A stretch of DNA of 64,000 nucleotides, from assembly GCF_013376045.1 (NCBI RefSeq), contig NZ_JABMJG010000010.1, forward strand, positions 289,676 to 353,675. Direction: 5' to 3'. The translations under genes were made by a program, and so were the position numbers. The notes beneath the pieces were generated by a model. It worked only from the letters and a program-made list of their open reading frames with translations. It searched no databases and had not been told where the DNA came from. The DNA is from Variovorax sp. SG517 (GTDB lineage Bacteria; Pseudomonadota; Gammaproteobacteria; Burkholderiales; Burkholderiaceae_C). This document shows positions 17,508 through 26,044 of the stretch, piece after piece (within the stretch, counting starts at the first letter, position 1; every line of letters begins with the position of its first letter).

Positions 17508-18968
17508 ATGATCTCTCGCGAACCCACCATCGAGCGCCTCGCCACGGCGCAACAGCTCCTTCTCACGCCGTTCGGCCTCGACGAATCGCACCTGAGCAAG
17601 GCCCTGGCCGAGATCACCGCGCACCGGGTGGACGACGCCGACCTGTACTTCCAGTACACCCGCAGCGAAGGCTGGAGCCTCGAGGAAGGCATCGTCAAGA
17701 CCGGCAGCTTCAGCATCGACCAGGGCGTCGGCGTGCGCGCGGTCAGCGGCGAGAAGACTGCCTTCGCCTACTCCGACGACATTTCCGAGGCCTCGCTGCT
17801 CGATGCGGCACGCACCGTGCGCTCCATCTCTTCCGCGGGCCGCGCCGGCAAGGTGAAGACCGCGCCCCGCAAGATCGCCTCCAGCCGCTCGCTCTACCAG
17901 GGCATCGACCCGATCGCCACGCTCGACAGCACCGCCAAGGTGAAGCTGCTCGAGAAGGTCGAGAAGCTCGCCCGCTCGCGCGACCCGCGCGTGGCGCAGG
18001 TGATGGCGGGGCTGGCCAGCGAATACGACGTGGTGCTCGTGGCGCGCGCCGACGGCACGCTGGCCGCCGACGTGCGGCCGCTGGTGCGCCTGTCGGTCAC
18101 GGTGATCGCCGAGCAGAACGGCCGACGCGAGATCGGCTCCGGCGGCGGCGGCGGGCGCTTCGGCCTTGCCTACTTCACCGACGAGCAGATCGCCGAATAC
18201 GTCGACCATGCTGTGACGGCCGCCCTGACGAATCTCGACGCCCGCCCGGCCCCCGCCGGCGAAATGACCGTGGTGCTCGGCTCCGGCTGGCCCGGCATCC
18301 TGCTGCACGAAGCCATCGGCCACGGGCTGGAGGGCGACTTCAACCGCAAGGGTTCGAGCGCGTTCTCTGGCCGCATCGGCCAGCGCGTGGCGGCCAAGGG
18401 CGTGACGGTGCTCGACGACGGCACCATCGCCGACCGCCGCGGCTCGCTCAACGTCGACGACGAGGGCAACGCCAGCCAGCGCAATGTGCTGATCGAGGAC
18501 GGCATCCTCAAGGGCTACATCCAGGACGCACTCAATGCCCGCCTCATGAAGGTCAAGCCCACCGGCAACGGCCGCCGCGAGAGCTACGCCCACGTGCCGA
18601 TGCCGCGCATGACCAACACCTACATGCTCGGCGGCGACAAGGAACCCGGCGAGATCGTCGCGAGCATCAAGAAGGGCCTGTACGCCACCAACTTCGGCGG
18701 CGGGCAGGTCGACATCACCAGCGGCAAGTTCGTGTTCTCGGCCAGCGAGGCCTACTGGGTCGAGAACGGCAAGATCCAGTACCCCGTGAAGGGCGCGACC
18801 ATCGTGGGCAACGGCCCCGACGCGCTCACCCGCGTGACCATGATCGGCAACGACATGGCGCTGGACTCCGGCGTCGGCACCTGCGGCAAGGAAGGCCAGA
18901 GCGTGCCGGTGGGGGTCGGCCAGCCCACCCTGCGCATCGACGGCCTGACTGTAGGTGGAACGGCTTAG
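17508..18968 (+). CDS. tldD: metalloprotease TldD
   Basis: A 486-residue cytosolic zinc peptidase subunit that normally acts with TldE (PmbA) to degrade unfolded peptides and mature modified peptides. The metal site HEAIGHGLEGD has H267, E268 and H272; a later GGGQVDITSG block and the C-terminal G-rich region are as in the family. tldE is not in the window. The lipoprotein gene follows after 83 bp. Confidence 0.95.
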   Translation: MISREPTIERLATAQQLLLTPFGLDESHLSKALAEITAHRVDDADLYFQYTRSEGWSLEEGIVKTGSFSIDQGVGVRAVSGEKTAFAYSDDISEASLLDAARTVRSISSAGRAGKVKTAPRKIASSRSLYQGIDPIATLDSTAKVKLLEKVEKLARSRDPRVAQVMAGLASEYDVVLVARADGTLAADVRPLVRLSVTVIAEQNGRREIGSGGGGGRFGLAYFTDEQIAEYVDHAVTAALTNLDARPAPAGEMTVVLGSGWPGILLHEAIGHGLEGDFNRKGSSAFSGRIGQRVAAKGVTVLDDGTIADRRGSLNVDDEGNASQRNVLIEDGILKGYIQDALNARLMKVKPTGNGRRESYAHVPMPRMTNTYMLGGDKEPGEIVASIKKGLYATNFGGGQVDITSGKFVFSASEAYWVENGKIQYPVKGATIVGNGPDALTRVTMIGNDMALDSGVGTCGKEGQSVPVGVGQPTLRIDGLTVGGTA

Positions 18969-19051
18969 GACTTTCGGCACTTGTGTACTGTTTCTTCCGG
19001 TTGCTAAGCTGCGCTCCTTTTTTGCGAACGACGAGTTCAAGGAGCAATTCG

Positions 19052-19585
19052 ATGGGGAACAGGATCAATTCGCCCGCCATGCTGTGGGCCGCGGCCGCCG
19101 TGGTGGCGCTGGCCACCGCAGGTTGCGCATCCCGCGGCGGTTCGGGCAGCCAGCCCGAGGCGGCGCCCGCTGCTGCGGCTCCGGCGCCCGCCGCGCGTGG
19201 CGGTTCCAGGGCCGGCATGGATGCCCAGGGCAATGTGGTCGACTCGTCAAAGGTCGAAGCCGGCAGCGGCAAGACGGTCAAGGGCCTGAACGGCTACGAG
19301 GGTGAGATCACCGGCAACCCGGCTCGCAACAGCAAGTTCGCGCGCCTGCAGATCGGCATGAGCGCCAGGCAGGTCACGGACATCGCCGGCCAGCCCACCG
19401 ACCAGGGCGCATATGTAACCGGCAAGGCCTTCATTCCGTTCTATTTCGGCAGCGACCGCCATCGTTTCGAGATGACGTACAAGGGCCAGGGCCGCCTGAT
19501 CTTCGCGGGCGGCGGCATGGGGGACTTCTCCTCCGGCAACCTGATCTGGATCATTCACAACCCCAACGAATCGGGCTACCGGTAA
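19052..19585 (+). CDS. lipoprotein with BamE-like domain
   Basis: A 177-residue predicted lipoprotein. A type II signal ends in LATAGC with lipidated C25, followed by an Ala/Pro-rich linker (residues 30-50). The C-terminal half contains FARLQIGMSARQVTDIAGQP, which resembles the SmpA/OmlA (BamE) repeat. It probably sits in the envelope; I cannot assign a role. AAGGAG seven bases upstream fixes the start. A strong terminator ends it. Confidence 0.8.
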   Translation: MGNRINSPAMLWAAAAVVALATAGCASRGGSGSQPEAAPAAAAPAPAARGGSRAGMDAQGNVVDSSKVEAGSGKTVKGLNGYEGEITGNPARNSKFARLQIGMSARQVTDIAGQPTDQGAYVTGKAFIPFYFGSDRHRFEMTYKGQGRLIFAGGGMGDFSSGNLIWIIHNPNESGYR

Positions 19586-19596
19586 ACAACAGCAGG

Positions 19597-19618
19597 CCCG
19601 GTCTCTTGACCGGGTTTT
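19597..19618 (+). terminator. rho-independent terminator of the lipoprotein gene
   Basis: Stem CCCGGTC / GACCGGG with a TCTT loop and a T4 tail. The TTGACC in its right arm (19606-19611) may double as the -35 of the aroG leader promoter. Confidence 0.8.
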
Positions 19619-19630
19619 GCTTTTCCGTGC

Positions 19631-19636
19631 TACATT
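19631..19636 (+). promoter_or_regulatory. aroG leader promoter, extended -10
   Basis: TACATT preceded by TGC (extended -10), with TTGACC 19 bp upstream. Transcription would start at about 19643, so the leader peptide at 19645 would be translated from a nearly leaderless RNA. Confidence 0.5.
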
Positions 19637-19644
19637 GCCAACCC

Positions 19645-19719
19645 ATGTCCGCTGTCCGCGCTTACTTTTTTGCCTACTTTTGGTTCCCGGTTTCCGGCGG
19701 ACGAGAGGCGAGCGCGTAA
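19645..19719 (+). CDS. aromatic-rich leader peptide of the aroG attenuator
   Basis: A 24-residue ORF whose residues 7-14 read YFFAYFWF: four Phe, two Tyr and one Trp in eight codons. It ends in TAA 97 bp before aroG. No Shine-Dalgarno sequence precedes the ATG, and the likely transcription start is one or two bases upstream, as reported for some trpL leaders. The codons after the aromatic run (19694-19700, CCGGCGG) form one arm of the antiterminator described for the attenuator. It is too short to be a functional protein; the act of translating it would sense charged tRNA-Phe, -Tyr and -Trp. Confidence 0.85.
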   Translation: MSAVRAYFFAYFWFPVSGGREASA

Positions 19720-19744
19720 AAAGCACACACGAATACCCTCCCAG

Positions 19745-19780
19745 AACCGCCGGTGGCCTCAAGCCCCCGGCGGTTTTTTT
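19745..19780 (+). terminator. aroG attenuator terminator
   Basis: Stem AACCGCCGG (19745-19753) / CCGGCGGTT (19767-19775) and a run of seven T. The 3' arm CCGGCGG (19767-19773) is repeated exactly in the leader ORF at 19694-19700, so that segment can capture the terminator 5' arm (19747-19753) and free aroG. A ribosome that reaches the leader stop codon would cover 19694-19700 and let the terminator form. Confidence 0.85.
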
Positions 19781-19816
19781 ATGCCCTGACGAAACCACTC
19801 CAACAAGGAAGCACCC

Positions 19817-20935
19817 ATGAGCACGAACACTGCCCCCGCCAGCGACAGCTGGTATGCGAACGTCGAAAAAACCAGCAAGACCGACGACGAACGCATCAAG
19901 GACATCAACGTGCTGCCCCCTCCCGAACATCTGATCCGCTTCTTCCCGATCCGCGGCACACCTGTTGAAACCCTGATCGAAGGCACCCGCCGCAGCATCC
20001 ACAACATCATGGCCGGCAAGGACGACCGGCTGCTGGTGATCATGGGCCCGTGCTCCATCCACGACCCGGCCGCCGCGCTCGAATACGCCCGCCGCCTGAA
20101 GGCCGAGCGCGAGAAATACGCCGGCACGCTGGAGATCGTGATGCGCGTGTACTTCGAGAAGCCGCGCACGACGGTCGGCTGGAAGGGGCTCATCAACGAC
20201 CCGTACCTGGACGAGAGCTTCCGCATCGACGAAGGCCTGCGCATCGCGCGCCAGCTGCTGATCGACATCAACCGCCTGGGCCTGCCGGCGGGCAGTGAGT
20301 TCCTCGACGTGATCTCGCCGCAGTACATCGGCGACCTGATCTCCTGGGGCGCCATCGGTGCGCGCACCACCGAAAGCCAGGTGCACCGCGAGCTGGCTTC
20401 GGGCCTGTCGGCGCCCATCGGCTTCAAGAACGGCACGGACGGCAACATCCGCATCGCCACCGACGCCATCCAGGCGGCGGCGCGCGGCCATCACTTCCTC
20501 TCGGTCCACAAGAACGGCCAGGTCGCTATCGTGCAGACCAACGGCAACCGCGACTGCCACGTGATCCTGCGCGGCGGCAAGGCGCCCAACTACGACGCCG
20601 CCAGCGTCGAGGCTGCCTGCAAGGACCTGGAGGCCGCCAAGCTGCCGCCCACGCTCATGGTCGACTGCAGCCACGCCAACAGCTCCAAGCAGCACCAGAA
20701 GCAGATCGACGTGGCGAAGGACATCGCCGCGCAGATCGCGGACGGCTCCAAGCGCGTCTTCGGCGTGATGGTCGAGAGCCACCTGCAATCGGGCGCCCAG
20801 AAGTTCACGCCGGGCAAGGACCAGCTTTCGGGCCTCGAATACGGCAAGAGCATCACCGACGCCTGCCTGGGCTGGGAGGACTCGGTGCAGGTGCTGGACA
20901 CGCTCTCGCAAGCGGTCAAGCGCCGCCGGGGCTGA
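19817..20935 (+). CDS. aroG: 3-deoxy-7-phosphoheptulonate (DAHP) synthase, class I
   Basis: A 372-residue AroFGH-type enzyme that joins phosphoenolpyruvate and erythrose 4-phosphate, the first step to chorismate. Landmarks: MGPCSIHD (77-83), VYFEKPRTTVGWKG, GARTTESQVHRELASG, GFKNGTDG, and VDCSHANSSK for the metal. The N-terminal extension is about 20 residues longer than in E. coli AroG. AAGGAAG precedes the ATG. The leader-peptide attenuator upstream suggests control by all three aromatic amino acids at the level of tRNA charging, in addition to feedback. Confidence 0.96.
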   Translation: MSTNTAPASDSWYANVEKTSKTDDERIKDINVLPPPEHLIRFFPIRGTPVETLIEGTRRSIHNIMAGKDDRLLVIMGPCSIHDPAAALEYARRLKAEREKYAGTLEIVMRVYFEKPRTTVGWKGLINDPYLDESFRIDEGLRIARQLLIDINRLGLPAGSEFLDVISPQYIGDLISWGAIGARTTESQVHRELASGLSAPIGFKNGTDGNIRIATDAIQAAARGHHFLSVHKNGQVAIVQTNGNRDCHVILRGGKAPNYDAASVEAACKDLEAAKLPPTLMVDCSHANSSKQHQKQIDVAKDIAAQIADGSKRVFGVMVESHLQSGAQKFTPGKDQLSGLEYGKSITDACLGWEDSVQVLDTLSQAVKRRRG

Positions 20936-20942
20936 GCGGGCC

Positions 20943-21461
20943 CTAGAGCAATTCGGCCAGGTCGGGCCAGTGGTGCCGCATCGACGCAGCCTCGTCGCTG
21001 TCGGGCGGCACCAGGGAGAAATCGGCGAAATCGAAGCCCGGCCCGACCATGCAGGCGACCAGCGTGTAGTCGCCCGAACTGTGGCTCTGGATCGGCTGCG
21101 CCGCCTGCCACTGGCCGGCGGGCACCACGTGCTGGGGGCGAGTGCCGTGGACGTCGACCGGGCCCAGCCGCGTGTGGGCCGGCGCGGTCCGCATCGCAGC
21201 GTCGCAGGTCCACAGCGCGAGCGGCACGCCTTCCAGGTGCACCCAGACTTCGTCGGACAGCACCCGGTGCCAGCGCGAATGCTGGCCCGCTTCGAGCAGG
21301 TAGTAGATGCTGGTCAGCGCGCTGCGCGGCGCGCGGCCATCGGCCGGGGTGACGCTCGATGCGGAGCGGAACACCTCGCCGTACCAGCCGCCTTCGGGGT
21401 GCGGCTGCAGCTTCAGCGTCTCGATCAGTTCGCGGGCACGGGCGGCGGACATGGCGGTCAT
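20943..21461 (-). CDS. DUF985 cupin-like protein
   Basis: A 172-residue protein of the cupin_5/DUF985 family: LQPHPEGGWYGEVFRS at the start, SIYYLLEAGQHSRWHRVLSDEVW (metal-type histidines) and GFDFADFSLV near the end. Cytosolic, function not established. The start overlaps the mpl stop by 4 bp, so it is translated with mpl. It ends 7 bp from the convergent aroG stop. Confidence 0.88.
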   Translation of the reverse strand: MTAMSAARARELIETLKLQPHPEGGWYGEVFRSASSVTPADGRAPRSALTSIYYLLEAGQHSRWHRVLSDEVWVHLEGVPLALWTCDAAMRTAPAHTRLGPVDVHGTRPQHVVPAGQWQAAQPIQSHSSGDYTLVACMVGPGFDFADFSLVPPDSDEAASMRHHWPDLAELL

Positions 21462-22861
21462 GATGCGGCCGGCGCGCGCAGGGCGGCAAGCAGTTTGTCG
21501 TGCACGCCGCCGAAGCCGCCGTTGCTCATGCAGACGATGTGATCGCCCGGCCGCGCTGCGGCGACGAGCTGCTTCACCAGCGGCTCGATGGCCCCGGCGA
21601 CGTGCGCGCGCTCACCCATCGGCGCGAGCGCGGCGGCCACGTCCCAGTCGAGCCCGGCCGTGTGGCAGAACGACAGGTCGGCCGATTCCAGGCTCCACGG
21701 CAGCTGCGCCGCCATCACGCCCAGCTTCATCGTGTTGCTGCGCGGCTCGAAGGCGGCCAGGATGCGCTCACTCTTGCGGCCGGCGTCGTCCAGCTTCTTG
21801 CGCAGGCCGTCAAGCGTGGTCCGGATGGCGGTGGGGTGGTGGGCGAAATCGTCGTAGACCGTGATCGCGCCGCCTTCGCGCTCGACCGTGCCGCGCAGTT
21901 CCATGCGGCGTCGCACGTTGCGGAAACTGCCGAGCGCCCGGGCCGCATCGGCCGGCGCCACGCCCACGTGCTCGGCCGCGGCGATGGCTGCCAGTGCATT
22001 CATCTGGTTGTGCAGGCCGGAGAGTTCCCATTCGACCCGGCCGACCGTCTCGCCGCGCAGCAGCACGTCGAAGGCGTCGTGCGTGCCGCTCGCCTGCCAT
22101 TCGCCCTTGGCGCCGAAGCGCGCGAGCTCGCTCCAGCAGCCCTGGGCCAGCACGCGCTGGAGGCTTTCTTCCGTTGCGTTCACCACCAGCCGCCCGGTGC
22201 CCGGCACGGTTCGCACAAGGTGATGGAATTGGCGTTCGATGGCGGCCAGGTCGTCGAAGATGTCCGCGTGATCGAACTCCAGGTTGTTCAGCACCGCGGT
22301 GCGCGGCCGGTAGTGCACGAACTTGCTGCGCTTGTCGAAGAAGGCCGTGTCGTACTCGTCGGCCTCGATCACGAAGGCGGGGCCGTCGCCCAGCCGGGCC
22401 GAGACGCCGAAGTCCAGCGGCACGCCGCCGACCAGGAAGCCGGGGGACTTGCCGCCTTTTTCGAGGATCCAGGCGAGCATCGAGGTGGTCGTCGTCTTGC
22501 CGTGGGTGCCGGCCACCGCCAGCACATGGCGCCCCAGCAGAACGTGCTCGGCCAGCCACTGCGGGCCGCTGGTGTAGGGCTTGCCGGCATCGAGGATGGC
22601 TTCCATCAGCGGGAACTTGGGGCTCCCGTCGGCCAGCCGTGCGCGGGACACCACGTTGCCGACCACGAACATGTCGGGGGCGAGCGAAAGCTGGTCGGCG
22701 CCGAAGCCCTCGATCAGGTCGATGCCGAGGGCGCGCAGTTGGTCGCTCATCGGCGGGTACACGCCGGCGTCGCAGCCCGTGACCCGGTGGCCGGCTTCGC
22801 GCGCGAGGGCGGCCACGCCGCCCATGAAAGTGCCGCAGATACCGAGGATATGAATGTGCAT
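21458..22861 (-). CDS. mpl: UDP-N-acetylmuramate:L-alanyl-gamma-D-glutamyl-meso-DAP ligase
   Basis: A 467-residue Mur-ligase-family enzyme that reattaches recovered murein tripeptide to UDP-MurNAc. The N-terminus HIHILGICGTFMGG distinguishes Mpl from MurC; the ATP loop is AVAGTHGKTTTTSML; IEADEYDTAFFDKRSKFVHY and DDFAHHPTA follow. It complements ampD, also in this window, in the murein recycling route. TAGAAT ends six bases before the ATG and no ribosome-binding site is visible. Confidence 0.95.
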   Translation of the reverse strand: MHIHILGICGTFMGGVAALAREAGHRVTGCDAGVYPPMSDQLRALGIDLIEGFGADQLSLAPDMFVVGNVVSRARLADGSPKFPLMEAILDAGKPYTSGPQWLAEHVLLGRHVLAVAGTHGKTTTTSMLAWILEKGGKSPGFLVGGVPLDFGVSARLGDGPAFVIEADEYDTAFFDKRSKFVHYRPRTAVLNNLEFDHADIFDDLAAIERQFHHLVRTVPGTGRLVVNATEESLQRVLAQGCWSELARFGAKGEWQASGTHDAFDVLLRGETVGRVEWELSGLHNQMNALAAIAAAEHVGVAPADAARALGSFRNVRRRMELRGTVEREGGAITVYDDFAHHPTAIRTTLDGLRKKLDDAGRKSERILAAFEPRSNTMKLGVMAAQLPWSLESADLSFCHTAGLDWDVAAALAPMGERAHVAGAIEPLVKQLVAAARPGDHIVCMSNGGFGGVHDKLLAALRAPAAS

Positions 22862-22867
22862 CGGTCG

Positions 22868-22873
22868 ATTCTA
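22868..22873 (-). promoter_or_regulatory. mpl -10-like hexamer
   Basis: TAGAAT on the minus strand, six bases upstream of the mpl ATG; no Shine-Dalgarno sequence. Predicted leaderless start. Confidence 0.45.
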
Positions 22874-22960
22874 GGTAAGCGATGCGCCGGCCCCTCTGCG
22901 GGCGCGTGCGTTTGTCCCGGGCTTCGTACTGATGTTCATGTGAGGGGCGCCTACTGCGGG

Positions 22961-22966
22961 CAAAAT
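22961..22966 (+). promoter_or_regulatory. -10-like hexamer before the 22973 gene
   Basis: CAAAAT six bases before the ATG; flanked by GGG/CCC. No ribosome-binding site. Weak -35. Confidence 0.35.
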
Positions 22967-22972
22967 GCCCCG

Positions 22973-23569
22973 ATGGACACGTCCAAGCGCGAAATCGCCG
23001 CCGCAGCAGCCCGCCTCGTCGTCGAGGAGGGGCTCGAGTACGGCCCGGCCAAGCGCCGGGCCCTGCGCGACCTGGGGCTTCCCACGCGCACCGCGCTGCC
23101 GAACAACGACGAGGTCGAGGCCGAGGTGCGCGAGTACATCGAACTCTTCTGCGCCGACACCCAGCCGCAGGAATTGCATGCATTGCGCCTGCTCGCGCTC
23201 GAATGGATGGAGCGCATGGCGGCCTTCCGCCCCCACGTGGGCGGCGCCGTGTGGCACGGAACCGCCACCCGGCTGTCGGACATTTATATTCAGTTGTTCT
23301 GCGATGATTCCAAATCGGCGGAGATAGCGCTGATCGATCACCACGTCGACTACGAGCCGCGCATGGTGACCGGCTTCCACGGCGAGCAGGTCGAGGCCCT
23401 CAGCGTGCATGCGCCGAGCCGCGCGCTCGGTGAGGAAATCGGCGTGCACCTGCTGGTGTACGACCTCGACGACCTGCGCGGGGCGCTGAAGCCCGATGCG
23501 CAGGGGCGCGTGCCGCGCGGCGACCTTCCCGCACTGCGCCGGCTGATTGAACGAGAAAAGGACAAGTGA
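22973..23569 (+). CDS. conserved hypothetical protein
   Basis: A 198-residue soluble protein, rich in acidic residues, with no signal peptide. The N-terminal third is helical (AAAAARLVVEEGLEYGPAK), the middle contains HVGGAVWHGTATRLSDIYIQ and the C-terminal part DYEPRMVTGFHGEQVEAL. The GGAVWHGT/LSDIYIQLF pair has some look of a nucleotidyltransferase-like fold but I see no complete active-site motif, so no function is assigned. It is directly joined to the TlpA-like gene (TGA then ATG with no gap), and divergent from mpl. Confidence 0.75.
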   Translation: MDTSKREIAAAAARLVVEEGLEYGPAKRRALRDLGLPTRTALPNNDEVEAEVREYIELFCADTQPQELHALRLLALEWMERMAAFRPHVGGAVWHGTATRLSDIYIQLFCDDSKSAEIALIDHHVDYEPRMVTGFHGEQVEALSVHAPSRALGEEIGVHLLVYDLDDLRGALKPDAQGRVPRGDLPALRRLIEREKDK

Positions 23570-24118
23570 ATGACTTCTTCGCCCACCCGACGCGGCATGC
23601 TCTATGCCGGCGTGGCGGCAGCGGCGGCGGCCGCCGGCGCTGGTGGCGCCTGGTGGAAGGAGCGCGGCAGCAGCGCGGGCGGGGGTGAGATGCTCGATGC
23701 GGCCTTCTGGGCCCAGAGCTTCGAGCGGCCCGAAGGCGGTAACCTGGTCCTGTCCACCCTGCGGGGCAAGCCGCTGCTGTTGAACTTCTGGGCGACATGG
23801 TGTCCGCCCTGCGTCGAGGAAATGCCCATGATCGATGCTTTCTTCCGCCAAAACGGCGCGAACGGATGGCAAGTGGTGGGATTGGCCATCGATCAGCCCA
23901 GCGCCGTGCGCAAGTTCCTGCAGCGTACGCCCGTCACCTACCCGACCGGCCTGGCCGGTCTGCAGGGCACCGAACTGGTCAAGAATCTGGGCAATACGGG
24001 CGGCGGGCTGCCCTTCACGCTGGTGCTGAATGCCAACGGCTCCGTGGCTGCCCGTAAAATGGGCAAGCTCGAGACCACCGACCTGGACACTTGGCGGCGT
24101 GAACTGGTTCATGGTTAG
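23570..24118 (+). CDS. TlpA-like thiol:disulfide oxidoreductase
   Basis: A 182-residue thioredoxin-fold protein exported by what looks like a Tat-type signal (PTRRGMLYAG then a poly-Ala stretch, residues 5-28). The active site is FWATWCPPCVEEMP with C78 and C81, followed by a TlpA-type GLPFTLVLNANG. Likely a periplasmic reductant, for example for cytochrome c maturation or outer-envelope thiols. Translation follows the preceding ORF without a gap. Confidence 0.88.
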   Translation: MTSSPTRRGMLYAGVAAAAAAAGAGGAWWKERGSSAGGGEMLDAAFWAQSFERPEGGNLVLSTLRGKPLLLNFWATWCPPCVEEMPMIDAFFRQNGANGWQVVGLAIDQPSAVRKFLQRTPVTYPTGLAGLQGTELVKNLGNTGGGLPFTLVLNANGSVAARKMGKLETTDLDTWRRELVHG

Positions 24119-24154
24119 AATCAGTTCCTTACGCTGGCGTTAGACGCCGAACGC

Positions 24155-24173
24155 CGAAAATCACCGATTTTCG
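24155..24173 (+). promoter_or_regulatory. inverted repeat upstream of accB
   Basis: CGAAAATC-acc-GATTTTCG, 8-bp arms, 46 bp before the accB ATG. There is no T-run after it, so it is more likely an operator or leader structure than a terminator. Confidence 0.35.
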
Positions 24174-24218
24174 AACAAGTTATGCCCTGAAGACCGGCTC
24201 AGCCGGCACTGGAGTCTC

Positions 24219-24689
24219 ATGGATCTGCGCAAACTCAAGACACTGATCGATCTGGTGTCCGAATCGAATATTTCCGAACTGGAAATCACGGAAACCGAAG
24301 GCAAGGTTCGCATCGTCAAGGGCGGCGGCGCCGCCCCGGTGCAGTATGTGCAGACCCTGGCGGCTCCCCAGGCCGCCGCGGCGGCGCCTGTCGCTGCAGC
24401 CGGTGCTCCGGCGGCTCCCGTGGCCAGCACGCCGGCGGCCGAGGCCGCACCGGCCGGCCATGCAGTGAAGTCGCCGATGGTCGGCACCTTCTATCGTTCG
24501 TCCAGCCCGGGCGCTGCCGCGTTCGTCGAGGTCGGCAGCAAGGTCAACGAGGGCGACACGCTCTGCATCATCGAGGCGATGAAGATCCTCAACGAAATCG
24601 AAGCCGACAAGTCCGGCACCATCACCCAGATCCTCGGCGAAAACGGCCAGGCGGTCGAATACGGACAGCCGCTGTTCATCATCGAGTAA
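24219..24689 (+). CDS. accB: biotin carboxyl carrier protein of acetyl-CoA carboxylase
   Basis: A 156-residue carrier for the first step of fatty acid synthesis. The N-terminal 35 residues match the AccB start (DLRKLKTLIDLVSESNISEL), an Ala/Pro-rich linker follows (38-80), and the biotinyl domain ends with EAMKI; biotin goes on K122. accC starts 2 bp downstream, so both subunits are made together. Confidence 0.97.
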   Translation: MDLRKLKTLIDLVSESNISELEITETEGKVRIVKGGGAAPVQYVQTLAAPQAAAAAPVAAAGAPAAPVASTPAAEAAPAGHAVKSPMVGTFYRSSSPGAAAFVEVGSKVNEGDTLCIIEAMKILNEIEADKSGTITQILGENGQAVEYGQPLFIIE

Positions 24690-24691
24690 GC

Positions 24692-26041
24692 ATGTTCAAG
24701 AAGATCCTGGTTGCAAACCGGGGGGAGATTGCCCTCCGGATTCAGCGTGCTTGCAGCGAGTTGGGCATCAAGGCCGTGATGGTCTATTCGGAAGCCGACC
24801 GCGACGCCAAGTACATCAAGCTCGCGGAAGAGGCTGTCTGCATCGGCCCCGCCCCATCGGCTCAGAGCTATCTCAACATGCCGGCGATCATCTCGGCGGC
24901 CGAGGTGACGGACGCCGAGGCGATCCACCCCGGCTACGGCTTCCTGAGCGAGAACGCCAACTTCGCCGAGCGCGTGGAGCAAAGCGGCTTCCAGTTCATC
25001 GGCCCGACGCCCGACAACATCCGCACCATGGGCGACAAGGTGTCGGCCAAGCAGGCGATGATCAAGGCCGGCGTGCCCTGCGTGCCCGGTTCCGAAGGCG
25101 AGCTCTCGGACGACGCGGCCACCAACAAGCGCATTGCGCGCGCCATCGGCTACCCGGTCATCATCAAGGCGGCGGGCGGCGGCGGTGGCCGCGGCATGCG
25201 CGTGGTGCACACCGAGGCGGCCCTGGTCAACGCGATCCAGATGACCAAGGCGGAAGCCGGCGCGGCCTTCAACAATCCGGCCGTGTACATGGAGAAGTTC
25301 CTCCAGAACCCGCGCCACATCGAGATCCAGGTGCTTGCCGACAAGCACAAGAACGCGGTCTATCTCGGCGAACGCGACTGCTCCATGCAGCGCCGCCACC
25401 AGAAGGTGATCGAGGAATCGCCCGCGCCCGGCATCCCGCGCAAGCTGATCGAGAAGATCGGCGAGCGCTGCGCCGCCGCGTGCAAGAAGATCGGCTATCG
25501 CGGCGCCGGCACCTTCGAGTTCCTCTACGAGAACGGCGAGTTCTACTTCATCGAGATGAACACGCGCGTGCAGGTGGAGCACCCGGTGACCGAGTTCACC
25601 ACCGGCATCGACATCGTCAAGACGCAGATCATGGTCGCCGCCGGCGAGAAGCTGCCGTTCACGCAGCGCCAGATCCAGATGCACGGCCACGCGATCGAGT
25701 GCCGCATCAACGCGGAAGACGCCTGGAAGTTCACTCCCTCGCCGGGCCGCATCACCATGTGGCATCCGCCGGGCGGCCCGGGCGTGCGCGTCGACTCGCA
25801 TGCGTACACCAACTACTTCGTGCCGCCGAACTACGACTCGATGATCGGCAAGATCATCGTCTACGGCGACACGCGCGAGCAGGCCATGGCCCGCATGCGC
25901 ACGGCGCTGAACGAGACGGTGATCGAAGGCATCCAGACCAACATCCCGCTGCACCGCGAGCTGATGGTCGACGCCAAGTTCATGAGCGGCGGCACCAACA
26001 TCCACTACCTCGAAGAGTGGCTGGCCGCGCATAAACGATGA
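24692..26041 (+). CDS. accC: biotin carboxylase subunit of acetyl-CoA carboxylase
   Basis: A 449-residue ATP-grasp enzyme that carboxylates the biotin on AccB using bicarbonate. Landmarks: KILVANRGEIALRIQRAC, AGGGGGGRGMRVV-type glycine loop, YLGERDCSMQRRHQKVIEE, FIEMNTRVQVEHPVTE, and the C-terminal IHYLEEWL. Length is that of E. coli AccC. The stop is followed at once by repeat copy E and then prmA. Confidence 0.97.
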   Translation: MFKKILVANRGEIALRIQRACSELGIKAVMVYSEADRDAKYIKLAEEAVCIGPAPSAQSYLNMPAIISAAEVTDAEAIHPGYGFLSENANFAERVEQSGFQFIGPTPDNIRTMGDKVSAKQAMIKAGVPCVPGSEGELSDDAATNKRIARAIGYPVIIKAAGGGGGRGMRVVHTEAALVNAIQMTKAEAGAAFNNPAVYMEKFLQNPRHIEIQVLADKHKNAVYLGERDCSMQRRHQKVIEESPAPGIPRKLIEKIGERCAAACKKIGYRGAGTFEFLYENGEFYFIEMNTRVQVEHPVTEFTTGIDIVKTQIMVAAGEKLPFTQRQIQMHGHAIECRINAEDAWKFTPSPGRITMWHPPGGPGVRVDSHAYTNYFVPPNYDSMIGKIIVYGDTREQAMARMRTALNETVIEGIQTNIPLHRELMVDAKFMSGGTNIHYLEEWLAAHKR

Positions 26042-26044
26042 ACA

